From REEB509 sp044370335 (GTDB taxonomy: Bacteria > Pseudomonadota > Alphaproteobacteria > Caulobacterales > Aquidulcibacteraceae), in the NCBI GenBank assembly GCA_044370335.1, contig JBILVS010000053.1, positions 1-18,299 on the forward strand: a stretch of DNA of 18,299 nucleotides, given 5' to 3'. The notes below the pieces were generated by a model that was not told where the DNA came from, searched no databases, and saw nothing but the letters and a program-made list of their open reading frames with translations. Below are positions 1-6,416 of this stretch, piece after piece (position 1 is the stretch's first letter; each line of letters begins with the position of its first letter). Position numbers and translations under genes: made by a program.

Positions 1-1
1 C

Positions 2-115
2 GAAGACTATGATGCAATCGTCGATGCGTGCTGCAAAGCCTGGCTTGCATTCATAGCCGCGCCCGATGTCGTCCGCTCCGTCGCCGGACGCTCATGGGCG
101 AAGGTCAGTGTTTAG
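2..115 (+). pseudogene. IS630-type transposase, C-terminal fragment (runs off the left edge)
   Basis: The frame starting at base 2 is open from the window edge to a TAG at 113-115 and encodes about 37 residues. It contains YDAIVDACCKAWLAF followed by APDVVRSVAGRSWAKVSV. This is the usual C-terminal pattern of IS630-family DDE transposases (YD-x-IV-x-x-CC-x-AW, then a short RS/SI-x-x-R-x-WA tail). The rest of the gene lies outside the window, so it may be intact; only the 3' end is visible. No clear terminal inverted repeat was recognised downstream of the stop, so the exact edge of the element is unknown. The frame reads on after the stop into the coding remnant at 116-280. Confidence 0.7.
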
Positions 116-280
116 GGCGTTTGGTATTACTGGGGGGACACGTTCGAGGCTCGGATGGGGCTGATCAGCCTGCGGCAGACCCGGGGCGGGTTCTGGGAGG
201 TGGGGCCCGACAATCCTTCGGCCGGCGCGTTTATCAGAGCGATTGCAGCGGCCCGGAGCGCGGACGCGCGACTGCGCTGA
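116..280 (+). pseudogene. 3' remnant of an unidentified protein gene next to the transposase
   Basis: After the transposase stop, the same frame stays open for 54 codons to TGA at 278-280. The sequence looks like protein: it begins GVWYYWGDTFEARMGLISLR, continues with GGFWEVGPDNPSAGAFIRAI, and ends in an Ala/Arg-rich helix. It has no start codon with a ribosome binding site, so it is probably the C-terminal end of a gene cut by the mobile element on its left. I do not recognise the family. The stop directly abuts the reverse-strand stop of rimO at 281-283, so the two genes converge with no spacer, as expected for a real gene end. It could be non-coding, but the opposite-strand frame here looks less protein-like. 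Confidence 0.4.
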
Positions 281-1609
281 TCAGGATGCGGCGACGTCGC
301 CATAAAGCTCGTGGCCTTCGGCGTCGACAATGGCGACCTCGGCGAACTCACCCACCTTCACCGTTGGCGCGGGGCTCACGAACACGACGCCGTCGATCTC
401 TGGGGCGTCAGCTTTGGTGCGGGCTTCGAATTGGCCGGTCTCTTCGTCGTAGCTGTCCACCAGAACAGTCAAGGTTTTGCCGAGCATGTCGTCGCCGCGG
501 GCGTGGGCCAGTTCTGTCTGGAGCGCCATGAAGGCTTCCCAGCGCTCTTGTTTGACCTCTTCTTCGACGTGGTCGGGAAGGGCTGTGGAGGCGGCTCCCG
601 CCACGTTTTCGTACTTGAAGCAGCCGGCGCGGTCGATCGCGGCTTCTTCGATGAAATCGAGAAGGGTTTCAAAGTCTTCTTCGGTTTCGCCGGGGAAGCC
701 GACGATGAACGACGAACGCACCGTCAGGTCAGGGCAGATTGTCCGCCATGACGCGATGCGCTCCAGCATCCGCTCCTGGTTGGCGGGGCGGCGCATGGCT
801 TTGAGCACATTGGGGCTCGCATGCTGGAAGGGGATGTCGAGATAGGGGAGGATTTTCCCCTCCGCCATCAAGGGGATCACGTCATCCACGTGAGGATAGG
901 GATAGACATAGTGGAGGCGGACCCACACGCCCATCTGGCCGAGCTCTTCGCAGAGCGTTTGGAACTTCGCTTTGACCTGGCGATCCTTCCAGCGGCTCTC
1001 GGCGTACTTCACGTCAACGCCGTAAGCCGAGGTGTCCTGGCTGATGACAAGAAGCTCTTTCACCCCGGCTTTGACAAGGCTTTCTGCCTCTTTCAGCACC
1101 GCGTTGATCGGACGAGAGGCGAGATCGCCCCGCAAGGACGGGATGATGCAGAAGGAGCAGCGGTTGTTGCAGCCCTCGGAGATCTTCAAATAGGCGTAGT
1201 GGCGGGGCGTGAGGCGCAGGCCCGCTTCGGGGACGAGATCGATCTTCGGATCGTGTTTCGGCGGCAGATGCGCGTGCACCGCCTCCATCACCGCTTCGTA
1301 TTGATGCGGGCCGGTGATGGCCAAGACGCCGGGGTGCTTGTTGCGGATCAGATCGGCCTCCGCGCCCAGGCAGCCGGTGACGACGACTTTGCCGTTCTCA
1401 GCGAGCGCTTCGCCGATGGCCTCAAGGCTTTCATCCCGGGCGGTGTCGAGGAAGCCGCAGGTGTTGACGATGACGAGATCGGCCCCGTCATAGTCGCCCG
1501 AGAGTTGATACCCTTGCGCCCGCAGCTTGGTGATGATCCGCTCTGAATCCACCAGGGCCTTAGGGCAGCCCAGACTGACAAGGCCTATGGTGGGCGCGCT
1601 CTGCGGCAT
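281..1609 (-). CDS. rimO: Ribosomal protein S12 methylthiotransferase RimO
   Basis: This is a 442-residue protein, the normal length for RimO, the radical-SAM enzyme that adds a methylthio group to the conserved aspartate of ribosomal protein S12 (D89 in E. coli). The N-terminal UPF0004 domain has the three cysteines that bind the auxiliary 4Fe-4S cluster: C15 (SLGCPKALVDSE), C51 (VNTCGF) and C80 (VTGC). The radical-SAM cluster motif CxxxCxxC is at C147, C151 and C154 (EGCNNRCSFC). The last 70 or so residues form a TRAM-like RNA-binding domain. SLGCPKALVDSE and PSLRGD favour RimO over MiaB, which carries a different signature. The gene is on the reverse strand downstream of the MAPEG gene but probably separated from it by a terminator. 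No strong ribosome binding site precedes the ATG at 1609; the start is chosen by family alignment. It looks intact. Confidence 0.96.
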   Translation of the reverse strand: MPQSAPTIGLVSLGCPKALVDSERIITKLRAQGYQLSGDYDGADLVIVNTCGFLDTARDESLEAIGEALAENGKVVVTGCLGAEADLIRNKHPGVLAITGPHQYEAVMEAVHAHLPPKHDPKIDLVPEAGLRLTPRHYAYLKISEGCNNRCSFCIIPSLRGDLASRPINAVLKEAESLVKAGVKELLVISQDTSAYGVDVKYAESRWKDRQVKAKFQTLCEELGQMGVWVRLHYVYPYPHVDDVIPLMAEGKILPYLDIPFQHASPNVLKAMRRPANQERMLERIASWRTICPDLTVRSSFIVGFPGETEEDFETLLDFIEEAAIDRAGCFKYENVAGAASTALPDHVEEEVKQERWEAFMALQTELAHARGDDMLGKTLTVLVDSYDEETGQFEARTKADAPEIDGVVFVSPAPTVKVGEFAEVAIVDAEGHELYGDVAAS

Positions 1610-1635
1610 GGGGCAACTCGAAGATTGGGAAAAAT

Positions 1636-1682
1636 CGCCGGGGGCTCATACACGAAACAGGGCCCGCGCCATACCCCCGGCG
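1636..1682 (-). terminator. Probable intrinsic terminator of the MAPEG gene
   Basis: A perfect 9-bp inverted repeat (1636-1644 CGCCGGGGG and 1674-1682 CCCCCGGCG) lies just past the reverse-strand MAPEG stop at 1691. Read on the reverse strand, the stem is followed by ATTTTTCCC, as in a rho-independent terminator. The loop is long (29 nt) but is itself GC-rich and could fold further. It would separate MAPEG transcription from rimO. Confidence 0.55.
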
Positions 1683-1690
1683 CAGCCTTG

Positions 1691-2119
1691 TCACAGGGCC
1701 AAAAGCCAGGCCCCGGTCCGCCAGGCGACGACGCCAAGAGCGATCGAGCCCAGGTTGAAAAGCATAAACCGCACCATGATGATGTTCACAGTGGCCTGCA
1801 CAAGGCTGTGAACGATCCGGATGCCCACATAAGCCCAGGCGGCGTACAGCGCGATCTGGTCAGTCTCGGCTGCGACCATCGTGTGGATGACGCACAGGGC
1901 GTAAAAGAGGGTCGGCTGTTCGTGGAGGTGGTTGTAGTTGTCCGCGGGCCGATTAACGGCTGCGGGCAGGTTCGGCTTTGTACCGGTGCGGGCGGATTCC
2001 TGAGGATCGATCTTCAGCTTGAGCATCGCTGGAATGCGCGCGGCGTAGAGCCACAACAGCATGACGAACGTCCACACGATCAGCGCGAACGCCGGCGCGA
2101 GCATGGTTTCCGGTAGCAT
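1691..2119 (-). CDS. MAPEG family membrane protein
   Basis: This is a 142-residue, very hydrophobic protein with about four predicted membrane segments (residues roughly 5-26, 68-90, 93-113 and 118-141). The motif NRPADNYNHLHEQPTLFYAL at about residues 56-75 matches the conserved loop of MAPEG proteins (eicosanoid and glutathione metabolism membrane proteins), with the E-x-P signature. Bacterial members are small inner-membrane proteins, some with glutathione-dependent activity. The substrate of this one cannot be told from sequence. The ATG at 2117-2119 has a good GGAGG about 7 nt upstream. It is divergent from bfd, sharing the 2120-2320 intergenic region, and is followed by a hairpin terminator. 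Confidence 0.85.
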   Translation of the reverse strand: MLPETMLAPAFALIVWTFVMLLWLYAARIPAMLKLKIDPQESARTGTKPNLPAAVNRPADNYNHLHEQPTLFYALCVIHTMVAAETDQIALYAAWAYVGIRIVHSLVQATVNIIMVRFMLFNLGSIALGVVAWRTGAWLLAL

Positions 2120-2243
2120 GGCGATCCTCCCCTCACTGGTTCTGTGTCCGTCAGTTTAAGGTGGTTTTTCCTTGGTGGGGAGGCGCCACGCTGCATCCGG
2201 GCCCGGCGCCTGCGACAATCGGGCCCGCGATGGGGCGTCCTGT

Positions 2244-2258
2244 TGCGAGTGACTTGCA
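2244..2258 (+). promoter_or_regulatory. Candidate Fur-type operator upstream of bfd-bfr
   Basis: TGCGAGTGACTTGCA is a 15-bp imperfect palindrome of the form TGCnAGTnACTnGCA. It resembles the alphaproteobacterial Fur-type pattern TGCnAATnATTnGCA. It sits 63 nt before the bfd start codon. An 8-bp palindrome GCGATCGC (2262-2269) follows directly, and an overlapping inverted pair TTGCGA/TCGCAA spans the region. The position before iron-storage genes makes an iron-responsive site plausible. The regulator is inferred from the pattern only. Confidence 0.35.
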
Positions 2259-2320
2259 GAAGCGATCGCAATCGGTTAGCAGTTTTCGTTGGTTGTGCCG
2301 ATCCCGTGTCTGGAGGCTTC

Positions 2321-2521
2321 ATGTACGTCTGCAACTGCAACGGCGTCCGCTGCGGCGAGGTGGATCAGGCGATCCGCCGGGGCGCCCGCACGCCAAAGCA
2401 GGTGCTGGCGCAACACGGGCATGAACCGCAGTGCTGCCGCTGCCTGAAAGAGATCGCTGGACGGATCAAAGAAGCGCGGTCGCAGCCGGAGGCGGGGTTC
2501 GCGCGGGTGGTGGTGGAATAG
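2321..2521 (+). CDS. bfd: Bacterioferritin-associated ferredoxin Bfd
   Basis: This is a 66-residue small [2Fe-2S] protein. Four cysteines in the BFD-like Fer2_BFD arrangement are visible: C4 and C6 (MYVCNCNGV), then C38 and C41 in the QCCRC cluster; C37 and C12 are extra. In the family, Bfd docks on bacterioferritin and passes electrons to the mineral core so that stored iron is released as Fe2+. The start at 2321 is preceded by TGGAGG at 2311-2316 and gives the standard N-terminus MYVCNC. The longer open frame upstream is not coding. The bacterioferritin gene follows after 130 nt on the same strand. The short tail (QPEAGFARVVVE) is not conserved in my recollection of the family. Confidence 0.93.
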   Translation: MYVCNCNGVRCGEVDQAIRRGARTPKQVLAQHGHEPQCCRCLKEIAGRIKEARSQPEAGFARVVVE

Positions 2522-2651
2522 GCGGTTTTTTCCGCGCTAACGCCTCGCGTTCTTAACAAGCTCTTGAATCTGTTGGCCGAAGCGCGAGATGAAGCGTCCA
2601 GGACAGGAGCCGGCGCTGCTTAGGGCGCGCTGCTGCGGGAGGGATATGCCC
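2522..2651 (+). other. bfd-bfr intergenic region
   Basis: This is a 130-nt gap without a gene. It opens with a small GCGG-T6-CCGC hairpin (2522-2535), which could attenuate or trim transcription between bfd and bfr. It also contains TTCTTAACAAG (2550-2560), an AT-rich stretch that could be part of a separate bfr promoter. It ends in the strong ribosome binding site GGGAGGG (2637-2643). I see no conserved riboswitch. Confidence 0.3.
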
Positions 2652-3137
2652 ATGAAAGGCGACAAGGACGTGATCAAGGCGCTTAACGCTGTGCTCACCA
2701 ATGAACTGACCTCGATCAACCAGTATTTTCTGCACGCCCGGCTCTATCAGAGCGAAGGCTACGGCAAGCTCGGCAAGAAGACCTATCAGGAATCGGTCGG
2801 CGAGATGAAACATGCGGACGCGGTGATTAGGCGGCTGCTGTTGCTGGAGGGCTTTCCGAACCTGCAGGACCTGCATAAGCTTACGATCGGGGAGAGTGTG
2901 GAGGAGCGCCTTCGCGCTGACCTCGCCGCCGAAGTGCGGGGGCGCGAGACGCTCGTCGCGGGCGTGGCCCTGTGTGACAAGAAACTCGATTACGTAAGCC
3001 GGGATCTCCTGGTGCAGATCCTTGACGACACCGAAGAGCACATCGACTTCCTGGAAACCCAGCTCAGCGTGCTGGCTCAAGTTGGGCTGCAGAACTACTT
3101 GCAGAGCCAATACGATTTGGAAGACGGAGCGCACTAA
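2652..3137 (+). CDS. bfr: Bacterioferritin
   Basis: This is a 161-residue ferritin-like protein with the family start MKGDKDVIKALNAVLTNELT. Bacterioferritin forms a 24-subunit haem-containing shell that oxidises Fe2+ at a di-iron centre and stores it as mineral. Visible ferroxidase ligands are E18, E51, H54, E94 and H130, and M52, the haem ligand, is present. The sixth ligand, E127 in the E. coli numbering (DEEGH), aligns with threonine here (DDTEEH), with glutamates at 128 and 129. That is unusual and may change the second metal site. The start at 2652 is chosen over the ATG at 2646 because it lies 8 nt after GGGAGGG and gives the conserved N-terminus. It follows bfd and overlaps the next gene by 1 nt. 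Confidence 0.94.
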   Translation: MKGDKDVIKALNAVLTNELTSINQYFLHARLYQSEGYGKLGKKTYQESVGEMKHADAVIRRLLLLEGFPNLQDLHKLTIGESVEERLRADLAAEVRGRETLVAGVALCDKKLDYVSRDLLVQILDDTEEHIDFLETQLSVLAQVGLQNYLQSQYDLEDGAH

Positions 3138-3955
3138 TGGCGTCGGCGCCCGCCATTTTTATCACGGGCGCCGCCTCCGGCATCGGCCGCGCCATGGCCC
3201 AGGAGTTCGCTTCCCGTGGGTGGTTCGTGGGGCTCGCCGATCTGAATGAGGCAGGCCTTGCGGAGACGGCGGCGTTGTTGCCCGCGGGCCGCAGCGCGGT
3301 CTATCTTCTGGATGTCTGCGACCGCGATGGGTGGGACGCCCAGCTCAAAGCCTTTGCGGCGGCGGCGGCGGGCGCGTTCACCGCGCTTGCCAATAATGCC
3401 GGCGTCGCGAGGGGCGGGCCGTTCGAGACCCTCACGGGCGCCGACGACGACATCCTGATTGATGTGAATTTCCGCGGCGTGGTGAACGGCTGTCGAGCGG
3501 CGCTTCCTTATCTGAAGCAGCGGCCGGGTTCCGTCATTCTCAATACCGGCTCCGCCTCTGGGATTTACGGCTCGGCGGGCTTGAGTGTTTATTCCGCCAC
3601 CAAATTCGCCGTCCGGGGTCTGACCGAGGCTCTCGATATCGAATTTGAGCCCCACGGCGTCCGGGTGCGCTCGATCATGCCGGGCTTCATCGACACGCCC
3701 CTCTTGACGATCGGGCTGGCCGGCTCCAACCGGACCGCCCGCGACGGGGTGGTGGATTCAGGCCTTGAGTTCACCCCCGTGGAAACCGTCGCGCGCCTCG
3801 CCTATGAGGCGACCCAGGGTGACAAGGTGCACACCCTGATCGGGAAAACCGCCGAAAAGCTCGCCTTTTGGGCGCGGTGGGCTCCGGGGTTGGTGCGCAA
3901 AAGCATGAAGAAGCGGGCGCTCGACGCCCATGCGCGGCTTCACGGCGGCCCTTGA
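3137..3955 (+). CDS. Short-chain dehydrogenase/reductase (SDR)
   Basis: This is a 272-residue classical SDR oxidoreductase with a Rossmann fold. The cofactor motif TGAASGIG is at residues 10-17, and D35 at the end of the second strand favours NAD(H) over NADP(H). The structural motif NNAG is at 86-89, and the catalytic tetrad is N111, S139, Y152 and K156 (YSATK). After the active site comes PGFIDTPLL, typical of the family. The C-terminus has a basic/hydrophobic stretch near residues 235-262 (KLAFWARWAPGLVRKSMKKR), as in SDRs close to membranes. The substrate is unknown. The ATG shares its A with the bfr stop (TAATG), so translation is likely coupled to bacterioferritin. Confidence 0.9.
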   Translation: MASAPAIFITGAASGIGRAMAQEFASRGWFVGLADLNEAGLAETAALLPAGRSAVYLLDVCDRDGWDAQLKAFAAAAAGAFTALANNAGVARGGPFETLTGADDDILIDVNFRGVVNGCRAALPYLKQRPGSVILNTGSASGIYGSAGLSVYSATKFAVRGLTEALDIEFEPHGVRVRSIMPGFIDTPLLTIGLAGSNRTARDGVVDSGLEFTPVETVARLAYEATQGDKVHTLIGKTAEKLAFWARWAPGLVRKSMKKRALDAHARLHGGP

Positions 3956-4050
3956 CGCCCCCTCCGCCCTTCGCCATAAGCCCCGGCTTCCGCTCTGCGC
4001 GCGTCGCGGGCGGGACCAGACTGGGCGAGGGGTGAACCGCCAGGGCAGTC

Positions 4051-4071
4051 GCGGCCTGATCCTTTGGCCGC
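4051..4071 (+). promoter_or_regulatory. Hairpin in the rpsD leader
   Basis: GCGGCC (4051-4056) and GGCCGC (4066-4071) form a 6-bp stem with a 9-nt loop in the 150-nt gap before rpsD. It lies about 20 nt upstream of the ribosome binding site AAGGAAG (4090-4096). S4 autoregulates its operon through mRNA structure in enterobacteria, but I cannot show that this leader does the same. A shorter repeat AAGCC/GGCTT (about 3978-3989), just after the SDR gene, might be a weak terminator. Confidence 0.25.
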
Positions 4072-4105
4072 CGGGCCCCCTCATAAATGAAGGAAGCTGA
4101 CGCTC

Positions 4106-4723
4106 ATGTCGAAGCGCCAGAACGCGAAGTATAAATCTGACCGGCGGTTCGGCCAGAACCTGTGGGGTCGTCCCAAATCTCCCGTGAACAAGCGGGCTTA
4201 CGGTCCCGGTCAACACGGCCAGCGCCGCAAAGGCAAGACCTCTGACTTCGGCCTCCAGCTGATCGCTAAGCAGAAGCTGCGCCTTTACTACGGCAACATC
4301 ACCGAAAAGCAGTTCCGTCGCATTTATGCGGAAGCCTCGCGCCGGAAAGGCAACACGGCGGAAAACTTGATCGGCCTGCTCGAAAGCCGGCTCGACGCGT
4401 TGGTTTACCGCTCCAAATTCGTGCCGACGCCGTTCGCGGCGCGGCAGTTCGTTAACCACGGCCACGTCAAGGTGAACGGCCGTCGGGTCAACATCGCGTC
4501 TTACCTGGTGAAGCCGGGCGACGTGATTGAACTGCGCGACAAGGCGCGGACCATGGCGCTGGTGCTGGAAGCTCAGCAGAGCGGCGAGCGGGACGTGCCT
4601 GAGTATATCGAGCTCGATCCGAAGGCCCTGAGGGCCACTTATCTGCGCGTGCCCCAACTCGCAGACGTGCCCTATCCGGTGCAGATGGAGCCCAACCTCG
4701 TCGTCGAATACTACGCGAGCTGA
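4106..4723 (+). CDS. rpsD: 30S ribosomal protein S4
   Basis: This is a 205-residue protein of standard S4 length. S4 is a primary 16S rRNA-binding protein that starts assembly of the 30S body and contributes to decoding accuracy. The N-terminal region (MSKRQNAKYKSDRRFGQNLW) lacks the zinc-binding cysteines found in some S4 proteins. The S4 RNA-binding domain follows from about residue 95 (ESRLDALVYRSKFVPTPFAA, then QFVNHGHVKVNGRRVNIASY). The C-terminus EYYAS is typical of alphaproteobacteria. The start has AAGGAAG 9 nt upstream. It is a single-gene unit with its own terminator, not part of the alpha ribosomal operon, as is usual in this class. It looks intact. Confidence 0.97.
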   Translation: MSKRQNAKYKSDRRFGQNLWGRPKSPVNKRAYGPGQHGQRRKGKTSDFGLQLIAKQKLRLYYGNITEKQFRRIYAEASRRKGNTAENLIGLLESRLDALVYRSKFVPTPFAARQFVNHGHVKVNGRRVNIASYLVKPGDVIELRDKARTMALVLEAQQSGERDVPEYIELDPKALRATYLRVPQLADVPYPVQMEPNLVVEYYAS

Positions 4724-4745
4724 TCGGGTTCTTGTGCAACGCTTC

Positions 4746-4772
4746 AAAGCCCCGCCAGCCCGGCGGGGCTTT
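4746..4772 (+). terminator. rpsD intrinsic terminator and group II intron target
   Basis: A perfect 11-bp stem, AAAGCCCCGCC (4746-4756) pairing with GGCGGGGCTTT (4762-4772) around a 5-nt loop, lies 22 nt after the rpsD stop. The A-run and T-run at the stem base make it usable from both strands, so before the intron arrived it could also have ended the convergent methyltransferase gene. A group II intron begins 3 to 5 nt downstream, the typical insertion context of class C introns. Confidence 0.85.
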
Positions 4773-5560
4773 GTCGTGTGTGCCGCGCATGGGCGCGATC
4801 TTGGAGGTGGAAGGCCTCTCGTGAGCGGGTCGCGGCAAGCGAAGCTGCGGGCCGATGGACAAAAGCCGGATATGAGGCGTCGTCGAGCCGGGCGAGCGGG
4901 CAGGAAGCCGGCAAGCCCTCGTGACCAAGGCGGAACGGCGTCAATCCCGTGGTCGTGCAGTGAAGGATGGCGGTCTTCCCTGGGGAGATCTCGCCTTGCG
5001 CCTGAAAGGGCTATGGCGTCGAGCCGGAGCGAGAGGTCAGCCGAGGTCGTCGTCGTGGCAAGGGGGACCTTGCGCGAAGGACCGAACGAGGGGGAGCGTC
5101 AGAAGACGGGACGACGCCCAATCAAAGGCGTCAGACGCCCGCAAAGCGGGGCGGGCCAGCCTAAGGCGGGGTGAAGCCCCGCGCGATCTGACCAGCGATG
5201 AAGCCGAGCGCCCGCGTCAGGAACCGAACGAGGCAGGCGAAGGGCTGCTTGAAGCGGTCCTTCAGAGAGACAGACCCTGCAACGGGGCTGGCAGCGGGTC
5301 TGGGCCAGCAAAGGCGCCCCTGGCGTGCAGACGGTCTCGACATTGAGGCGACCGCCGATCGCCTGAAGTCCGAGTGGCCGCTTATCCGCGACCAGATCCT
5401 TTTGGGGGCGGACCGGCCCATGCCGGTGCGTTGGGTGATGATCCCGGAGCCAGAGGGCGGCGCGCGCGCTTGGCGTCCCGACGGTGAGGGATCGACTGAT
5501 GCCCCAGGCCCTGCTTCAGGTTCTGCAACCGATACTGGACCCCCCGTTCAGCGCGCACAG

Positions 5561-5678
5561 CTAGGGCGTTTTCCGACCTTTTGGAATCGGCCGGAAACGT
5601 CGGAAAACGCCCCAGTGTTAATCCTTGACCACGTTGCGACGCTTTTGGCCGAGCCCGTATGGTCGCAACGTGGTCTAG
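5561..5678 (+). mobile_element. Palindromic insertion inside the intron maturase, flanked by CTAG
   Basis: The maturase reading frame breaks off at FSAHS and resumes at GCRPGRSAQ (expected SYGFRPGRSAQ), exactly 114 bp later. The block between is bounded by CTAG at 5561-5564 and 5675-5678, which looks like a target-site duplication. It consists of two hairpins, 5564-5612 and 5623-5679. It has no open frame and carries no transposase, so it is a MITE-like or REP-like element. The two outer ends are not inverted copies of each other, so the mechanism of insertion is unclear. Confidence 0.5.
5564..5612. repeat. Palindrome 1: perfect 14-bp inverted repeat
   Basis: GGGCGTTTTCCGAC (5564-5577) and GTCGGAAAACGCCC (5599-5612) are exact reverse complements around a 21-nt loop. 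The style (GCGTTTTCC / GGAAAACGC) is like the short dispersed palindromes common in alphaproteobacterial genomes. The first bases, with the preceding TA (TAGGGCGTTT), also occur at 113-122, right at the transposase stop codon. Confidence 0.75.
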
Positions 5679-5679
5679 G
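5623..5679. repeat. Palindrome 2: 18-bp inverted repeat with one mismatch
   Basis: GACCACGTTGCGAC (5627-5640) and GTCGCAACGTGGTC (5662-5675) are exact reverse complements. Extending outward (CCTT versus CCTA) gives 17 of 18 pairs from 5623-5640 to 5662-5679. The loop is 21 nt, the same as in palindrome 1, which suggests the two hairpins belong to one element design. Confidence 0.75.
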
Positions 5680-5876
5680 GGTGCCGTCCGGGCCGAAGCG
5701 CGCAGGCCGCCATTCTTGCGGCTCAGTCCTTCGTGCAGTCGGGCCGACGGATCGTGGTGGACATTGACCTCGAGAAGTTCTTCGACCGGGTCAACCACGA
5801 CATCCTCATCGACCGCCTCGGCCGAACGATCACCGACCGTCGGATCATCCGGCTGGTGCGGGCCGATCTGGACGCC

Positions 5877-5933
5877 GGGATCATGGACGGCAGGGATCAT
5901 GGACGGCAGGGATCATGGACGTCAGGGATCATG
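5877..5933 (+). repeat. 16-bp tandem repeat, 3.5 copies
   Basis: The unit GGGATCATGGACGGCA occurs at 5877-5892 and 5893-5908 exactly, at 5909-5924 with one change (GACGTCA), and as a partial copy at 5925-5933. Three units add 48 nt, so the maturase frame is kept across the array (AGIM, then DG/GRDHGRQG, then GIMQQRVQG). It lies just before the GGPLS motif. Confidence 0.9.
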
Positions 5934-6416
5934 CAGCAACGGGTGCAGGGGACGTCCCTGGGCGGTCCCCTATCTTGTGTCTTGTGTGTCTGTCGCCGCT
6001 TCTGGCCAATGTGCTGCTTGATGAGGTGGACAAGGAACTGGAGCGCCGTGGCCGCGCCTTCGTCCGCTATGCAAGTTCTACCGACGGCTGCGCCTGACGA
6101 TCGCCGAGACCAAGAGCGCGGTGGCGAACGTCTTTGGCCGTCGCTTCCTGGGCTTGAGCGTCTGGGTCGCTCCTCCCAAGGATCATCAGACGCTGTGTCT
6201 CCGACAGGGCCCTCCGGGCCTTCCGAGATCGCGTCCGGGAGTGGAGCGGCGGCCGCAGGCCTCAGGGCCGTGATCGCTGCACTTCAAGCCTTTGTTCTTG
6301 GCTGGAAAGGCTCGGTAGCGTTGGGCGCGTTGGGGGGTCTTGGCGGCCCTCGACGAATGGATGCGCTATCGGCGGCGCGCCATCCAGCTCAAGCACTGGA
6401 AGCGGGGAGCCACTAT

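Noticed and set aside
2144..2320. Upstream extension of the bfd reading frame (59 codons)
   Set aside because: The family N-terminus MYVCNC begins at 2321 with a good ribosome binding site; the extension contains the operator-like palindromes and is Arg/Gly-rich without family similarity.
2120..2320. Riboswitch in the divergent MAPEG-bfd region
   Set aside because: Short GC hairpins are present but no known riboswitch core could be identified.
3758..4747. Reverse-strand open frame (329 codons) spanning the SDR end and rpsD
   Set aside because: It runs across two confident forward genes and a terminator, with biased composition.
5564..5679. CRISPR array made of the two palindromes
   Set aside because: The two hairpins differ in sequence, there are only two, and no spacer pattern or cas gene is present.
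4734..5767. Several overlapping forward open frames between rpsD and the maturase core
   Set aside because: They are Arg/Gly-rich frames across the intron's structured RNA domains; only the parts matching maturase segments are real coding remnants.
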